Origin: Clostridium beijerinckii HUN142
Lineage (GTDB): Bacteria; Bacillota; Clostridia; Clostridiales; Clostridiaceae
Direction: 5' to 3'
Length of the DNA stretch: 64,000 nt
Assembly: GCF_000621745.1 (NCBI RefSeq)
Contig: NZ_JHXK01000021.1
Coordinates: 1 to 64,000 of the forward strand
Of the stretch, positions 43,208 through 52,273 are shown piece after piece (the stretch's first letter is position 1; each line of letters begins with the position of its first letter). A model generated the notes under the pieces. It made no database searches and was not told the DNA's origin. It saw only the letters and a program-made list of their open reading frames with translations. The translations under genes and the position numbers were made by a program.

Positions 43208-44516
43208 AAAATTTCTATCTACTAAATTAGAAGTTAAATTAATCATATCCTTAATATTCTCATTTATTATATCTGTTTGTATATTTCTCTTAATACAAAC
43301 AATAGGTGACAATATATTAGATCATTATTTTGACAAAACCTCTTTTCTTGCAAATCAAAAAATGCAAGCTATATCAGAGTTTAAAGAATATGTATCAGGT
43401 AATGACTTATCAATAAATGATCATGATAAAATAGAAACCTGGATTCGTAAAAACAAGAATGTGAATCTTTATATTTATAAAGATAACAATCTAGTTTATG
43501 CTTCTAATGTAAATAATGAAGTAACAAATTATGAACAATATAAAGAAAGTCCAATATTCCCTAGTAATGCTCTTATCGACATATCATTTATTGACGCTGA
43601 TGCAAAAATGCATATGGAATGCTTTTTTGAATATAAGTATTACTATATTCTAGCTTTTGTTGGAATAGCGATATCTTTACTTTGTTTTATAATCCTCATA
43701 TTATTTTTTATTAATAAAAAAATAGCCTATATTGGATTACTTGAAAATGAAATAAAAATATTAGAAGGTGGAGATTTAACGTATGATATTACTATAGATA
43801 GTAATGATGAACTTTCATCATTAGCACAAAGCATTAATGATATGAGAAAGTCCTTTATGGAAAGACTAGAAAGTGAGAATGAAGCAAGACTTGCAAATAG
43901 TGAATTAATTACAGCACTGTCACATGATTTAAGGACTCCTCTCACAGCATTAGTTGGATATTTGGATATTATAGAATATAAAAAATATAAAACCGAAGAA
44001 AATTTTAGACAATATATTCATAATAGCAGAGAAAAGGCATATCAAATTAAATATCTATCAGATAAATTATTTGAGTACTTTACAGTTTTTAATGCTCATG
44101 ACAGCTTAGAATTAGAAACCTTTAACGGAAACGAACTGCTAGAACAACTAATTCAAGAACAAATTTTCATGTTAGATGATAAGGGATTTTTATTTGATCT
44201 TTCCTCTTGTAATACACCTTTTTTCCTTAAAGTAAATTTAATATCAATACAAAGGGTTTTTGATAATATTTTTTCTAATCTATCTAAATACGCAGATAAG
44301 TCTGAAGTAATTAAAGTAAAATACTATGTTGAAAGTGAAAAATTATTTGTTACTGTAGAGAATCAAACAAACAATTTGAAATCATTGGATAGTACAGGTA
44401 TAGGATTAAAAACTTGTAAGAAGATTATAGATATGCATAATGGAAAATTTTACATCAAAAGTACTGATGCCATATTTTCCACTACGATAACTTTAAATAT
44501 AAGATCATTTTGTTAA
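43200..44516 (+). CDS. VanS-like sensor histidine kinase
   Basis: 438 residues from a TTG after AAAGGGG. Two spans (about 15-35 and 145-170) flank a 110-residue external sensor region. A HAMP-like linker follows, then H-box ALSHDLRTPLTALVGYLD (His about 243), N-box IQRVFDNIFSNLSKYA and G2 STGIGLKTCKKI. The G1 box is unusual (VENQTNNL in place of the normal D-x-G-x-G), so ATP binding may rely on the later boxes. Relatives sense antibiotics or cationic peptides. Confidence 0.88.
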   Translation: MNRKFLSTKLEVKLIISLIFSFIISVCIFLLIQTIGDNILDHYFDKTSFLANQKMQAISEFKEYVSGNDLSINDHDKIETWIRKNKNVNLYIYKDNNLVYASNVNNEVTNYEQYKESPIFPSNALIDISFIDADAKMHMECFFEYKYYYILAFVGIAISLLCFIILILFFINKKIAYIGLLENEIKILEGGDLTYDITIDSNDELSSLAQSINDMRKSFMERLESENEARLANSELITALSHDLRTPLTALVGYLDIIEYKKYKTEENFRQYIHNSREKAYQIKYLSDKLFEYFTVFNAHDSLELETFNGNELLEQLIQEQIFMLDDKGFLFDLSSCNTPFFLKVNLISIQRVFDNIFSNLSKYADKSEVIKVKYYVESEKLFVTVENQTNNLKSLDSTGIGLKTCKKIIDMHNGKFYIKSTDAIFSTTITLNIRSFC

Positions 44517-44739
44517 CAAATAAATTGAAAAAATAATACAAGAAGGATTATTTCAATCACTAATTTCATCCCCAAGACATCTTGTATAAGATCTTTGATA
44601 AGCAAGAATCAAAAAATATCTTGCTTGTCTTATGACTATAATAAGTTAAAACAACTTATTAATAACAGTATTAGTTTCTTTGCCTGCCAGTATTTCCATA
44701 AATCCAACATACTATATGTATTACCTAAACATTTTAAGG
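44517..44739. other. Intergenic region after the VanS-like gene
   Basis: Contains a hairpin AAGCAAGA/TCTTGCTT (44600-44626) without a clear T tract, possibly a weak terminator of the kinase operon. The remainder may be further decayed transposase DNA; no frame can be followed. Confidence 0.35.
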
Positions 44740-44845
44740 ACTCCACCAATAGAAAAACAGCTGAAATGGAAAATTGTTATGGTAATAGACAATGCTAAAA
44801 TTCATCATACAAAATTGATACAACCATTTCTGTTTTCCCCATCTA
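44740..44845 (+). pseudogene. IS630-family transposase fragment
   Basis: The translated stretch KWKIVMVIDNAKIHHTKLIQ followed by PFLF and SPSNIG matches the DDE core of IS630 transposases (VLDNAxIHH...LLPxYSPxLN-type). Only about 35 residues can be recognised, with no start and stops on both sides. It marks an old insertion site. Confidence 0.65.
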
Positions 44846-44885
44846 ATATAGGTAATATTTTAATATAGTAGTTTTTCAATATTCA

Positions 44886-45299
44886 TTAGCACTGATTATT
44901 AAAATTGCAAAGTTGCATTGCCACACCATCTGTCATAATTTTAAATCCAAATCTTTCATAAAAAGCTGCATTTTTTCTCTCTTCTGGCATAATCTCAATA
45001 TATAAATAATCCTTGTACTTTTTCTTAATCCTTTCAATCATAGTTCCAGCAATTTTCTGTCCTTGATAATTAGTATTAACTAAAACATAGTGAATATATG
45101 CAACCATTTCGCTGTCATCTAAAACTCTCACTAGACCAACTAATTTATCTCCATCCCAAGCTGTTAAGACTGTAGAAGAATTCATCAGCGCTTTATATAA
45201 TCGACTTGGATACTGTCCTGAAACCCAGCCAACAGATAAGAATAATTGCTGTACTTCCTCTTGTGTAAATTTCTTTTCCTCTATGTAAGTAATCGCCAT
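44886..45299 (-). CDS. GNAT-family N-acetyltransferase
   Basis: 137 residues. The beta4 strand and P-loop YIHYVLVNTNYQGQKIAGTMIE (about 68-89) has the Q-x-x-G-I-A motif; RKNAAFYERFGFKIM is motif B. Third gene of an operon with the LysE-type exporter and the HxlR regulator; its ATG overlaps the HxlR stop. Substrate unknown. Confidence 0.88.
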   Translation of the reverse strand: MAITYIEEKKFTQEEVQQLFLSVGWVSGQYPSRLYKALMNSSTVLTAWDGDKLVGLVRVLDDSEMVAYIHYVLVNTNYQGQKIAGTMIERIKKKYKDYLYIEIMPEERKNAAFYERFGFKIMTDGVAMQLCNFNNQC

Positions 45300-45694
45300 T
45301 AAAAAATTCCTCCTTTTCCATACTTATAGTCACATTTTTTACATTGCGTCATTGTATTTTCATTATCTTCCTTATGATATGCCCCTGACCATCTGCAAAT
45401 ACTCTGCAAAATAGGAACCACAGAGTGCCCCTTCTCAGTAAGACAATACTCCACACGAGGAGGAATTTCATCAAATGATTTTCTTAACACAATATCATTT
45501 GCTATCAGTTCTTTTAGTGTTGATGCCAGAACTGCATCCGTTATATTACTCATTTCTTTTCGAAGCGCACTGTATCGCAAAGTGCCTTTTCCAGCCAAAA
45601 CGCATATTATTCGTGACTTCCACTTTCCACCGAAAATTTCAAGACCATATTCAAGTGGACACCTGATGTCATCTTCCATTTTATGTTGATACAT
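45299..45694 (-). CDS. HxlR-family regulator
   Basis: 131 residues. CPLEYGLEIFGGKWKSRIICVL at the start is the HxlR signature (Cys about 12, a possible redox or electrophile sensor). The winged helix spans about 22-105 (TDAVLASTLKELIANDIVLR, then PPRVEYCLTEKG). Extra Cys pairs at the C-terminus (CKKCDYKYG) could bind metal. AGGGGGGAAG lies before the ATG, which overlaps the exporter stop (TAATG). Probably controls this operon and perhaps the divergent gene at 46525. Confidence 0.9.
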   Translation of the reverse strand: MYQHKMEDDIRCPLEYGLEIFGGKWKSRIICVLAGKGTLRYSALRKEMSNITDAVLASTLKELIANDIVLRKSFDEIPPRVEYCLTEKGHSVVPILQSICRWSGAYHKEDNENTMTQCKKCDYKYGKGGIF

Positions 45695-46287
45695 TAACTT
45701 CCCCCCCTTACAATATCAAAAGCACAATACAGCAGAAATAGGCTCAATATAAAATTAATAGGCTTGTAATATTTTTCGTAAATATGCTGCATTTTAATTC
45801 CAAGAAATGCCCATGTTAAACAAGCTGCACCTCCAACGCTTACTACTCCTACACCTGCCAAAAGCAAACCTGGCAAAGTACTAATATGTGGAGCAAGATA
45901 GACCATAAGCAGAGTCATAATATAAAAATAAATTTTTACATTTACAAATTGAAGATAGAAACCTTCTCTAAATGACGCTCCCTCATCTTTTTTATCCTTT
46001 AGTGGTTTGCTCAAAAAAATGTTTACCGCTAACCAAACCATATATATACTTCCAATATATTTCAGCACAACAAGCACTGGCGTGAGATAAGCGTTCAATC
46101 CATATATTGCCATAGTACAAATAAACTGCACACATGCATAACCTGCACAGATTCCAAAAATTAGTCGCTTTCCTTTTTTCCATCCAAATTGAGTTGTAGT
46201 ATTTAGGGCTAGAATATTTCCAGGACCTGGTGTAAAAGAGCAAACCAGCATATATCCTAACATTGTCCAAAAAACTGATATCGACAT
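45694..46287 (-). CDS. LysE-family exporter
   Basis: 197 residues with six spans. SFTPGPGNILALNTTTQFGWK (about 17-37) is the LysE/RhtB motif. The family exports amino acids or related small molecules; the substrate cannot be told. Leads the LysE-HxlR-GNAT operon. Confidence 0.9.
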   Translation of the reverse strand: MSISVFWTMLGYMLVCSFTPGPGNILALNTTTQFGWKKGKRLIFGICAGYACVQFICTMAIYGLNAYLTPVLVVLKYIGSIYMVWLAVNIFLSKPLKDKKDEGASFREGFYLQFVNVKIYFYIMTLLMVYLAPHISTLPGLLLAGVGVVSVGGAACLTWAFLGIKMQHIYEKYYKPINFILSLFLLYCAFDIVRGGS

Positions 46288-46524
46288 TTTATCCTCCTAT
46301 CTTTCTTATAAGTCCGTAACAATTCCAGATTGCTACGCATCTTTCATATTCAAGTGAATTTAAAACTATTATAGAAGGCTGTCTATATATTAACAAGTAA
46401 CTATGAAATTTATTAGTAACTTATAAATTTACGGATATCTTTTTCTCTTAGAGTGCTTGAAATATAATTATACCAGACTCAGGAAAGCAAAATGAGTCAT
46501 ATGAAAAAATTGGAGGTAATACTT
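46288..46524. promoter_or_regulatory. Divergent promoter region with direct repeats
   Basis: Bases 46395-46402 (AAGTAACT) and 46415-46421 (AGTAACT) are direct repeats 19-20 bp apart, about two helical turns, in the gap between the exporter operon and the gene at 46525. They could be an HxlR site, but this is a guess. Confidence 0.4.
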
Positions 46525-46815
46525 ATGAAAGTAAATGCTTATTTAGAAATCACAATGAAAATCGAAGAAGCTAAGCGTCCTGCGGCTGCTAAGGTTTATA
46601 CTGATTATCGTGGACCATTTCTAGAAACAATTGAAGGTGCTTTGACAAAGGATCTATTAATTCGTGATGAGGATGTTCAGGTACTTCATGGCTTCGATAG
46701 CGTAGAACATGCACAAGCTTACCTATCAAGCTCAATGTTCCAAAATGATGTATTCGTAGGCTTAAAGCCACTTTGGAGTGCTGACCCAGATGTAAAGATT
46801 TATAGCGTGGCATAA
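46525..46815 (+). CDS. Conserved small protein, unknown function
   Basis: 96 residues from the ATG at 46525, 8 nt after GGAGG. The sequence (KVYTDYRGPFLETIEGALT, VLHGFDSVEHAQAYLSSSMF, WSADPDVKIYSVA) has the length and the beta-alpha-beta pattern of dimeric alpha-beta-barrel proteins such as antibiotic-biosynthesis monooxygenase-like domains. I do not recognise the exact family. Codons are somewhat richer in G and C than in the neighbours, perhaps a transfer. Confidence 0.6.
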   Translation: MKVNAYLEITMKIEEAKRPAAAKVYTDYRGPFLETIEGALTKDLLIRDEDVQVLHGFDSVEHAQAYLSSSMFQNDVFVGLKPLWSADPDVKIYSVA

Positions 46816-46838
46816 TTTCTTGAAACATAACGTAATTT

Positions 46839-46872
46839 ATCCGTGCATCACTATTTGATGCACGGATTTTTT
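46839..46872 (+). terminator. Terminator of the gene at 46525
   Basis: ATCCGTGCATCA pairs with TGATGCACGGAT (12 bp) around CTATT, followed by TTTTTTAT. A strong rho-independent terminator. Confidence 0.92.
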
Positions 46873-47093
46873 ATAAGAATAGCTAGACCAAATCAACTTT
46901 CGTATTTGTACCTTCCTTTTTGAGCTAGCCCATTATATATGCATTTTTCTTTATAATCCTCAATACTTTAACATTGTGCAATAATTTACTTACCATCTTA
47001 ATATTCGAATAGTTTTTTTTAAGTTTCACATAATAAGAATTAAATGAGTTAATATTTTATTTATTATAAGGAACTTGGAAGGTGGATAATCTA

Positions 47094-47417
47094 ATGAAAA
47101 GATTTATTGCTATATTTTCTATTTTTCTATTTTTGTCATTTAATATAAAAAGTCCAACTGTTATGGCACAACCTTTAAATAAAACCTTGTCTGAAGGTAT
47201 CTATAGAATGAAAGACTTAGACTTAATGGAAAATATTATATACAATATTCAAAACGGCTCTTCTGCAACCATTTTTATGATTATAGTAGATGATAACGAG
47301 CAGATAATAGAATCACGTCGTTTGCCTGCAAACTCAGCTAAATACAACATTGGACCTTTCAAATATGATGATAAACTTGTAATATTAGGTCCAGGTTCAA
47401 TAACCCTCACAGAGTAA
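47094..47417 (+). CDS. Small secreted protein, unknown function
   Basis: 107 residues from the ATG at 47094, 8 nt after GAAGGTGG. Signal peptide: KR, a long hydrophobic run, likely cut after MAQ near residue 25. The mature part, about 82 residues, has alternating beta patterns (SATIFMIIVDDNEQIIESRR, YNIGPFKYDDKLVILGPGS). No family recognised. Placed just before an alcohol dehydrogenase remnant and the levanase terminator. Confidence 0.6.
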   Translation: MKRFIAIFSIFLFLSFNIKSPTVMAQPLNKTLSEGIYRMKDLDLMENIIYNIQNGSSATIFMIIVDDNEQIIESRRLPANSAKYNIGPFKYDDKLVILGPGSITLTE

Positions 47418-47444
47418 TAGCATCAAACTACTTGAAGTATACAA

Positions 47445-47612
47445 GGATGGTTAGCCACAGATGCTAATACTAGAAAAAATACTATAAATTTTAGTATTCT
47501 AACAAATGTGCACTCAATGGTTGAAACTTTTCCACTAGAACAAATAAATTCAGCGTATGAAAAAATGATGACTGCTAAGGTTAACTTTAGAGCTGTTTTA
47601 ACTGTGAAATAG
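47445..47612 (+). pseudogene. Zinc alcohol dehydrogenase, C-terminal fragment
   Basis: Frame from 47445 to TAG at 47612 reads GWLATDANTRK, then FSILTNVHSMVETFPLEQIN and MMTAKVNFRAVLTVK. This is the end of NAD(P)-dependent medium-chain alcohol dehydrogenases (GSxxGTSxDxxDTLAFSxLTGVRxMxExFPLE.. type). The preceding 280 residues are absent, replaced by the small secreted protein gene. No start or ribosome site. Confidence 0.75.
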
Positions 47613-47687
47613 TTTAATTAGACTTTTTGTTATAAAAACAAATTCACTGAAAACTACAAACTATATATTTCTTTTCTTCATTACAAA

Positions 47688-47722
47688 GACAATACTGCCT
47701 TTCAGTTTAAGATAGTATTGTC
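47688..47722. terminator. Terminator between the dehydrogenase remnant and the levanase gene
   Basis: GACAATACT pairs with AGTATTGTC around 17 nt. The plus strand continues TCATTTTCTT and the minus strand TTTGTAATG, so the plus-strand reading is the better terminator; it may serve both sides of this convergent gap. Confidence 0.6.
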
Positions 47723-47788
47723 TCATTTTCTTACAATAATTTAAATATAATTAGGCTTAAATTTCTCTACTTCCACACAATCAAAACT

Positions 47789-50700
47789 TTACTTATTTAT
47801 ATTTTCATTTACTTTTTCTGCTGTTTCTGTCACGCCAGATTCAGTTGCATCTGCTCCTGTTGTTTTATCTCCTGAAGTATCAGTTCCAGCTACATTTGTT
47901 GCTACTGTTTCAGCTGATGTAGTTTTATCTCCTGCCATCGCGATTTCCTTTTTCTCTATTCCTGCTGTTTCATCTACTGTTACTGCCGCTCCTGTTGTTG
48001 TCTCAGTTTTCGCTATTTCACCTCCTATAGAATTGCTATTAAGTACTATATTCCTGAACTCGGATGCTCCATTCCATACATTCAATCCAAATTTCCCGGT
48101 TGTATAATAATCCTGAGTTATATCACATACCTTTTTACTATTTATCCAATAAATAATATGATCTCTATTTAGCTCAACTTTTAAATGGTATCTATTATAT
48201 TGTGCTTCTGGAACATCACCCTCTGCAAATGTAACCTCTTTCATGCCGCCAGTTCCATCTGGAACTTGTCCAAACAATCTATAATGACCCCATTTTCCAA
48301 CATTAGCTATAATTCCTCCATCTCCAAAGTAATTATCGCCTTGAGCAAGTAATACAACTCCTGCTACATCACCATTTGCTGGATTTTGATTATGCCAATC
48401 ACCTAAAATTTTAGAATCTGTATCTAAAATATAAGTTCCTTGACTTGTATCTATATTCTGATCTGAAATTGCAAAACCGTTGTTGTTTTTGCCACCATCT
48501 ACTACATAACTATCATCAGAAACATGTAAGTTCTCTGGTGAATTATCAAAAGTTAAACCTGAACCTGAAATACTTGTTTCAGTACTTGGAACATCATTAC
48601 TAAGATTTACATTTTTAAATGATGTTGCTCCTCCATAAACATTTAATCCAAATCTTCCTGTTTCATAATAGCTTTGTTTAGTATCACAAACTAATTCGTT
48701 ATTAATCCAATATTTAATATGCCCATCACTAATTTCTGCTTTCAATTTATATATGCTATCATCAGTCTTTGGAACTATCCCACTATTTAAATCGCTGACT
48801 TGTGGATTTCCATTTGCATCAAGCCCTGTGAAGACAAACACTCTATATTCGCCATTTTTATTTATATTAGCTATTATAGAACCTTCCTTTGGGTTTGCAC
48901 TTTTTGATAATAATACAAGGCCTGCAGTACTTCCATCTGACACATCTGCATCTGCTTTCAAAGTAGAAACCTTTCCACTTACATTAGTTTCTTGTGCCAC
49001 AGCAAAGCCATCACCCGAACTACTTCCTATATAACTGTTATCTTTTACATACCAATCTCCAGTAGTTTCAAAATTAGTTAAGTCTTTTATTATACTGCTT
49101 GGATTGCTGTCATACACACTTACATTAATTGCTTTGCTTGATTTTTGATCTTTTGATGTAGCTGTTAAGTTTGTATTTCCAACGCCTTTTGTTTTAAAAG
49201 TAGTTTTTTCATCATCTTGATTTACAATTTCTAAAATATTAGAATCAAATTTCCAAGTAACACCTTGCTCTGCTGTTTCTGGAACCGTAGCTGTATAAAT
49301 AGTAAATTCATCACCTACTTTTTTGCCTAGATCACCTTCACTCAATGATACTAATGCAGAATCTTTACCAGCAACCTCATTATTCCAAATACTACTTAAT
49401 GAATAATATTGAATTGTAGCTGTTGAATTTCCACCAACTGAATATACTTCAACGCCATCACTAGAACGATTAGGGAAAATTTGAGCTGAACCAGTTACTT
49501 CACCATTGTTTCCATACACTTCTACTGAAGCTGCATCTACAAAAATGTGTAATTGAATCTTACCGTCAGATGTTTTACCCATTTTTTGACTATAAGCTTG
49601 TAAAAATTTATCTGCACTTGGTGACTTTCCTGATTTTGAACGGTCAAGTGTTACTTCTTCAGTTTGAGTATTATATTTAACTATAGTTTCCTGATCTGCA
49701 GATTTTCCAACTCTTAATTTGAATCCAACTTCTGTTGTATTTTCATCTGGTGTGAACTCTGCTACAATTTCATATTGGCTTCCTGATAAACCGCTCATAA
49801 TATTAGGCTGATCTGGAGAAATTATAACATTATTAAAAGTCGTAGGTGATTTACGTAAAGTTTTATATTCGTCTATTGGTTGTTGTATTAAACGAATTCC
49901 TGCATCTGTGTTAACTAATTTTAATTCAGTTTGTAAATCAAAAGATCCATTAAAAGTCTTTGTTATAGAAGCAACATTATTGCAGTAATCCCAGTTATTC
50001 ATCCAATTAATCATAATTCTTCTTCCATCTGGTGTACCGTTTTCGCCTGTACCATAATAAGTTTGAGCAGCATATGAGTCTTTAGCAAAATTCATAGGTA
50101 AATGTTCATCATTATCCGTAACGAATTTCCACACACCACCTACTTCTTTGAAATCTCCAACTCTATAATATCTGCCACCTTCACTTAATACCCATTTATA
50201 TGTTCCAGTATCTCCAACTTCTAATTTATATATATCTGGACACTCTGTTTGAATTTCTGGCTGCATTCCTTCTGGTTTCCAAGTTTTTAAATCTGTTGAT
50301 GAGAAAAATCTTAGTGGTCCGCCAGCAACTACCATAAACCATTTTCCATCATTATAGAATACTTTTGGATCTCTAAATGCCGAATTATTCAATGGATCAT
50401 TTTCTGCTGCAATAACAGGGTTTCCTGCATACTTAGTCCATGTTCTTCCATTATCTTTGCTATAAGCAATACACTCTTTTTGTTTTTCTGCACCGTTATC
50501 CATATAATCTTGAGTATAAATCGCAACTAATCCACCACCAGCAATTCCATCAAAGAAGCCAGTCGTATTATCCTTATCTACAACTGCTGATCCTGAGAAT
50601 ATTGTTCCACCATCATCTGGTGCTAAAGCAATAGGTAACTCTGTCCAATGAATCAAATCTTTACTAACAGCATGTCCCCAATGCATTGGTCCCCATACTG

Positions 50701-51955
50701 AAGCGTCTGGGTAGTATTGATAAAATAAGTGATATTCACCATTGAAGTAAACCATTCCATTTGGGTCATTTGCCCAAGCTTTAGCCGGAGAATAATGATA
50801 TTGTTCACGATAATTTTCTAAATAATTAGTCGAAGTACTCGGATCAACATCTTTATTAATACTATCATTAAATATAGTCGTAGCCGATTCAAGTGCCATT
50901 ACTGCTGAATCTATATCTTTTTGCGTAGAACCTGCATTATCTACAACCGTTTGTGCTAGATCAATATCTATTTTAAATGTGGACTTCGCCCCAACTTTAT
51001 ACTGCCCTACTTCCGTTCCTTCTACTGCCGCTTCATATTTTGCTTTTGCAGTTGTTATTGCATTTATTAAGGATATTTTATTAACTTTACCATTATCATT
51101 ATAATAACTGCTATCAAATATAGTCGTAGCTGTAGAAAGTGATAATACTGCTGAATCTATATCTTTTTGTGTAGAATACGTATTGTTTACAACTGCTTGT
51201 GCTGCATCAATAGCTATTTTAAATGTGGATTTCGCCCCAACTTTATACTGCCCTACTTCTGTTCCTTCTACTGCTGCTGCATATTTTGCTTTTGCAGTTG
51301 TTATTGCATTTATTAGTTCTTGTTTGTTAACTTGACTGCTGCTACTGCTACTACTGTGGTGGTGGGATCTTTCACTACTTGTAGTATTTGTTGAGTTGTT
51401 TTGTTCATTAGTTGTTGTATTTGATGTGTTATTACTGTTACCTTGAGTATTTGTTTCAGCTATTTTAACTCCATTTGAATTAAATGTCTTAGTTGATGCT
51501 AAATCTGAACCTATTGCTTCTCCACTCTGTGCAAATGTATGAGTTGCTCCATTTATTGTTATGTCTCCTACCCTCATAGCTCCTGTAGTTTCATCTAAAA
51601 AATAAGTTTTTCCATCTATTTTTACTACTCCAGTTTGCATTGTTCCTGATGTATCTGCAAAATACCACGTACCATTATCACTAATCCAACCTATCTTCAT
51701 TTCTCCTGATGGCTGCATATAATACCATGTACCACTATCATTTATCCAGCCTGTTTTCATTGTTCCTGAATTATCAAAATAGTACCACGCACCATTATCG
51801 TTAACCCAACCTATCTTCATTTCCCCTGAATCACTTAAATAGTTCCAATTCCCTTCATTTTGTATCCAAGCTGCTGATGCACTTACTGAAGTCAGCGTTG
51901 CTGTTGTCATAGTTGCAACTGTTATTGCTATTAACTTTAACTTTAATTTCTTCAT
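47789..51955 (-). CDS. Secreted multidomain levanase / fructan hydrolase (GH32)
   Basis: 1388 residues. Signal peptide to about 29. Cell-wall-binding repeats (GW...GAWYYFDNSGTMKTGW units) about 30-150. Ser/Asn/His linker to about 212. Two FIVAR modules (KAKYAAAVEGTEVGQYKVGA and its near copy) about 213-365. GH32 catalytic domain from about 380 with nucleophile in WANDPNG (A replaces the usual M or I), FRDPKV and acid/base ECPD, then its beta-sandwich. An Ig-like Big domain about 870-950, two CBM66-like domains (about 965-1130 and 1135-1305; each has YWIN and FGLNV motifs), and a Thr/Ala-rich tail. CBM66 in Bacillus SacC binds levan ends. It should release fructose outside the cell for the LevDEFG PTS. 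AAAAGGGG precedes the ATG. Confidence 0.93.
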   Translation of the reverse strand: MKKLKLKLIAITVATMTTATLTSVSASAAWIQNEGNWNYLSDSGEMKIGWVNDNGAWYYFDNSGTMKTGWINDSGTWYYMQPSGEMKIGWISDNGTWYFADTSGTMQTGVVKIDGKTYFLDETTGAMRVGDITINGATHTFAQSGEAIGSDLASTKTFNSNGVKIAETNTQGNSNNTSNTTTNEQNNSTNTTSSERSHHHSSSSSSSQVNKQELINAITTAKAKYAAAVEGTEVGQYKVGAKSTFKIAIDAAQAVVNNTYSTQKDIDSAVLSLSTATTIFDSSYYNDNGKVNKISLINAITTAKAKYEAAVEGTEVGQYKVGAKSTFKIDIDLAQTVVDNAGSTQKDIDSAVMALESATTIFNDSINKDVDPSTSTNYLENYREQYHYSPAKAWANDPNGMVYFNGEYHLFYQYYPDASVWGPMHWGHAVSKDLIHWTELPIALAPDDGGTIFSGSAVVDKDNTTGFFDGIAGGGLVAIYTQDYMDNGAEKQKECIAYSKDNGRTWTKYAGNPVIAAENDPLNNSAFRDPKVFYNDGKWFMVVAGGPLRFFSSTDLKTWKPEGMQPEIQTECPDIYKLEVGDTGTYKWVLSEGGRYYRVGDFKEVGGVWKFVTDNDEHLPMNFAKDSYAAQTYYGTGENGTPDGRRIMINWMNNWDYCNNVASITKTFNGSFDLQTELKLVNTDAGIRLIQQPIDEYKTLRKSPTTFNNVIISPDQPNIMSGLSGSQYEIVAEFTPDENTTEVGFKLRVGKSADQETIVKYNTQTEEVTLDRSKSGKSPSADKFLQAYSQKMGKTSDGKIQLHIFVDAASVEVYGNNGEVTGSAQIFPNRSSDGVEVYSVGGNSTATIQYYSLSSIWNNEVAGKDSALVSLSEGDLGKKVGDEFTIYTATVPETAEQGVTWKFDSNILEIVNQDDEKTTFKTKGVGNTNLTATSKDQKSSKAINVSVYDSNPSSIIKDLTNFETTGDWYVKDNSYIGSSSGDGFAVAQETNVSGKVSTLKADADVSDGSTAGLVLLSKSANPKEGSIIANINKNGEYRVFVFTGLDANGNPQVSDLNSGIVPKTDDSIYKLKAEISDGHIKYWINNELVCDTKQSYYETGRFGLNVYGGATSFKNVNLSNDVPSTETSISGSGLTFDNSPENLHVSDDSYVVDGGKNNNGFAISDQNIDTSQGTYILDTDSKILGDWHNQNPANGDVAGVVLLAQGDNYFGDGGIIANVGKWGHYRLFGQVPDGTGGMKEVTFAEGDVPEAQYNRYHLKVELNRDHIIYWINSKKVCDITQDYYTTGKFGLNVWNGASEFRNIVLNSNSIGGEIAKTETTTGAAVTVDETAGIEKKEIAMAGDKTTSAETVATNVAGTDTSGDKTTGADATESGVTETAEKVNENINK

Positions 51956-52082
51956 TTTTTTACCCCTTTTATCGTTATTTTTAGAAGTGTTTATCCTTTG
52001 ATTCTATAAATATAATTATTTTAGTAATGTTAAATTTGTACTTTCATAAGAATTTACTATACTATATGAACTCCTCAACTTT

Positions 52083-52096
52083 AGGTAACGTTTACT
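52083..52096 (-). promoter_or_regulatory. Candidate cre (CcpA) site upstream of the levanase
   Basis: The minus strand reads AGTAAACGTTACCT, 11 of 14 positions fitting TGWAANCGNTNWCA. It lies just upstream of TTGAGG, a possible -35, about 130 bp before the ATG. That would fit glucose repression of the levanase. No sigma-54 motif was seen here. Confidence 0.5.
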
Positions 52097-52144
52097 TTGC
52101 GATTAAATTCACTATATAATCATGAGAATATTGTTGTTAATACA

Positions 52145-52216
52145 AGTATAGACTACCCTACTAATTTAATTAATGTTAGACCTTTAATCTATAATATTAA
52201 TTAGGTAATCTATACT
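52145..52216. repeat. Large inverted repeat between levG and the levanase gene
   Basis: AGTATAGACTACC and TAATT on the left mirror AATTA, GGTA and TCTATACT on the right, around 30 nt. On the minus-strand transcript it sits 60 nt past the levG stop. There is no T tract on that strand, so it may be an mRNA-stabilising or processing hairpin rather than a terminator. The gap 51956-52273 holds no gene. Confidence 0.5.
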
Positions 52217-52273
52217 GCTATAATAAATTTCAATTTAAAATGGTTTACTTAAAATAAGATTATGAATTAATGT

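Noticed and set aside
44595..44868. Two short plus-strand frames as genes
   Set aside because: They cover the IS630 fragment and low-complexity flanks; no start signals, and the only recognisable part is transposase debris.
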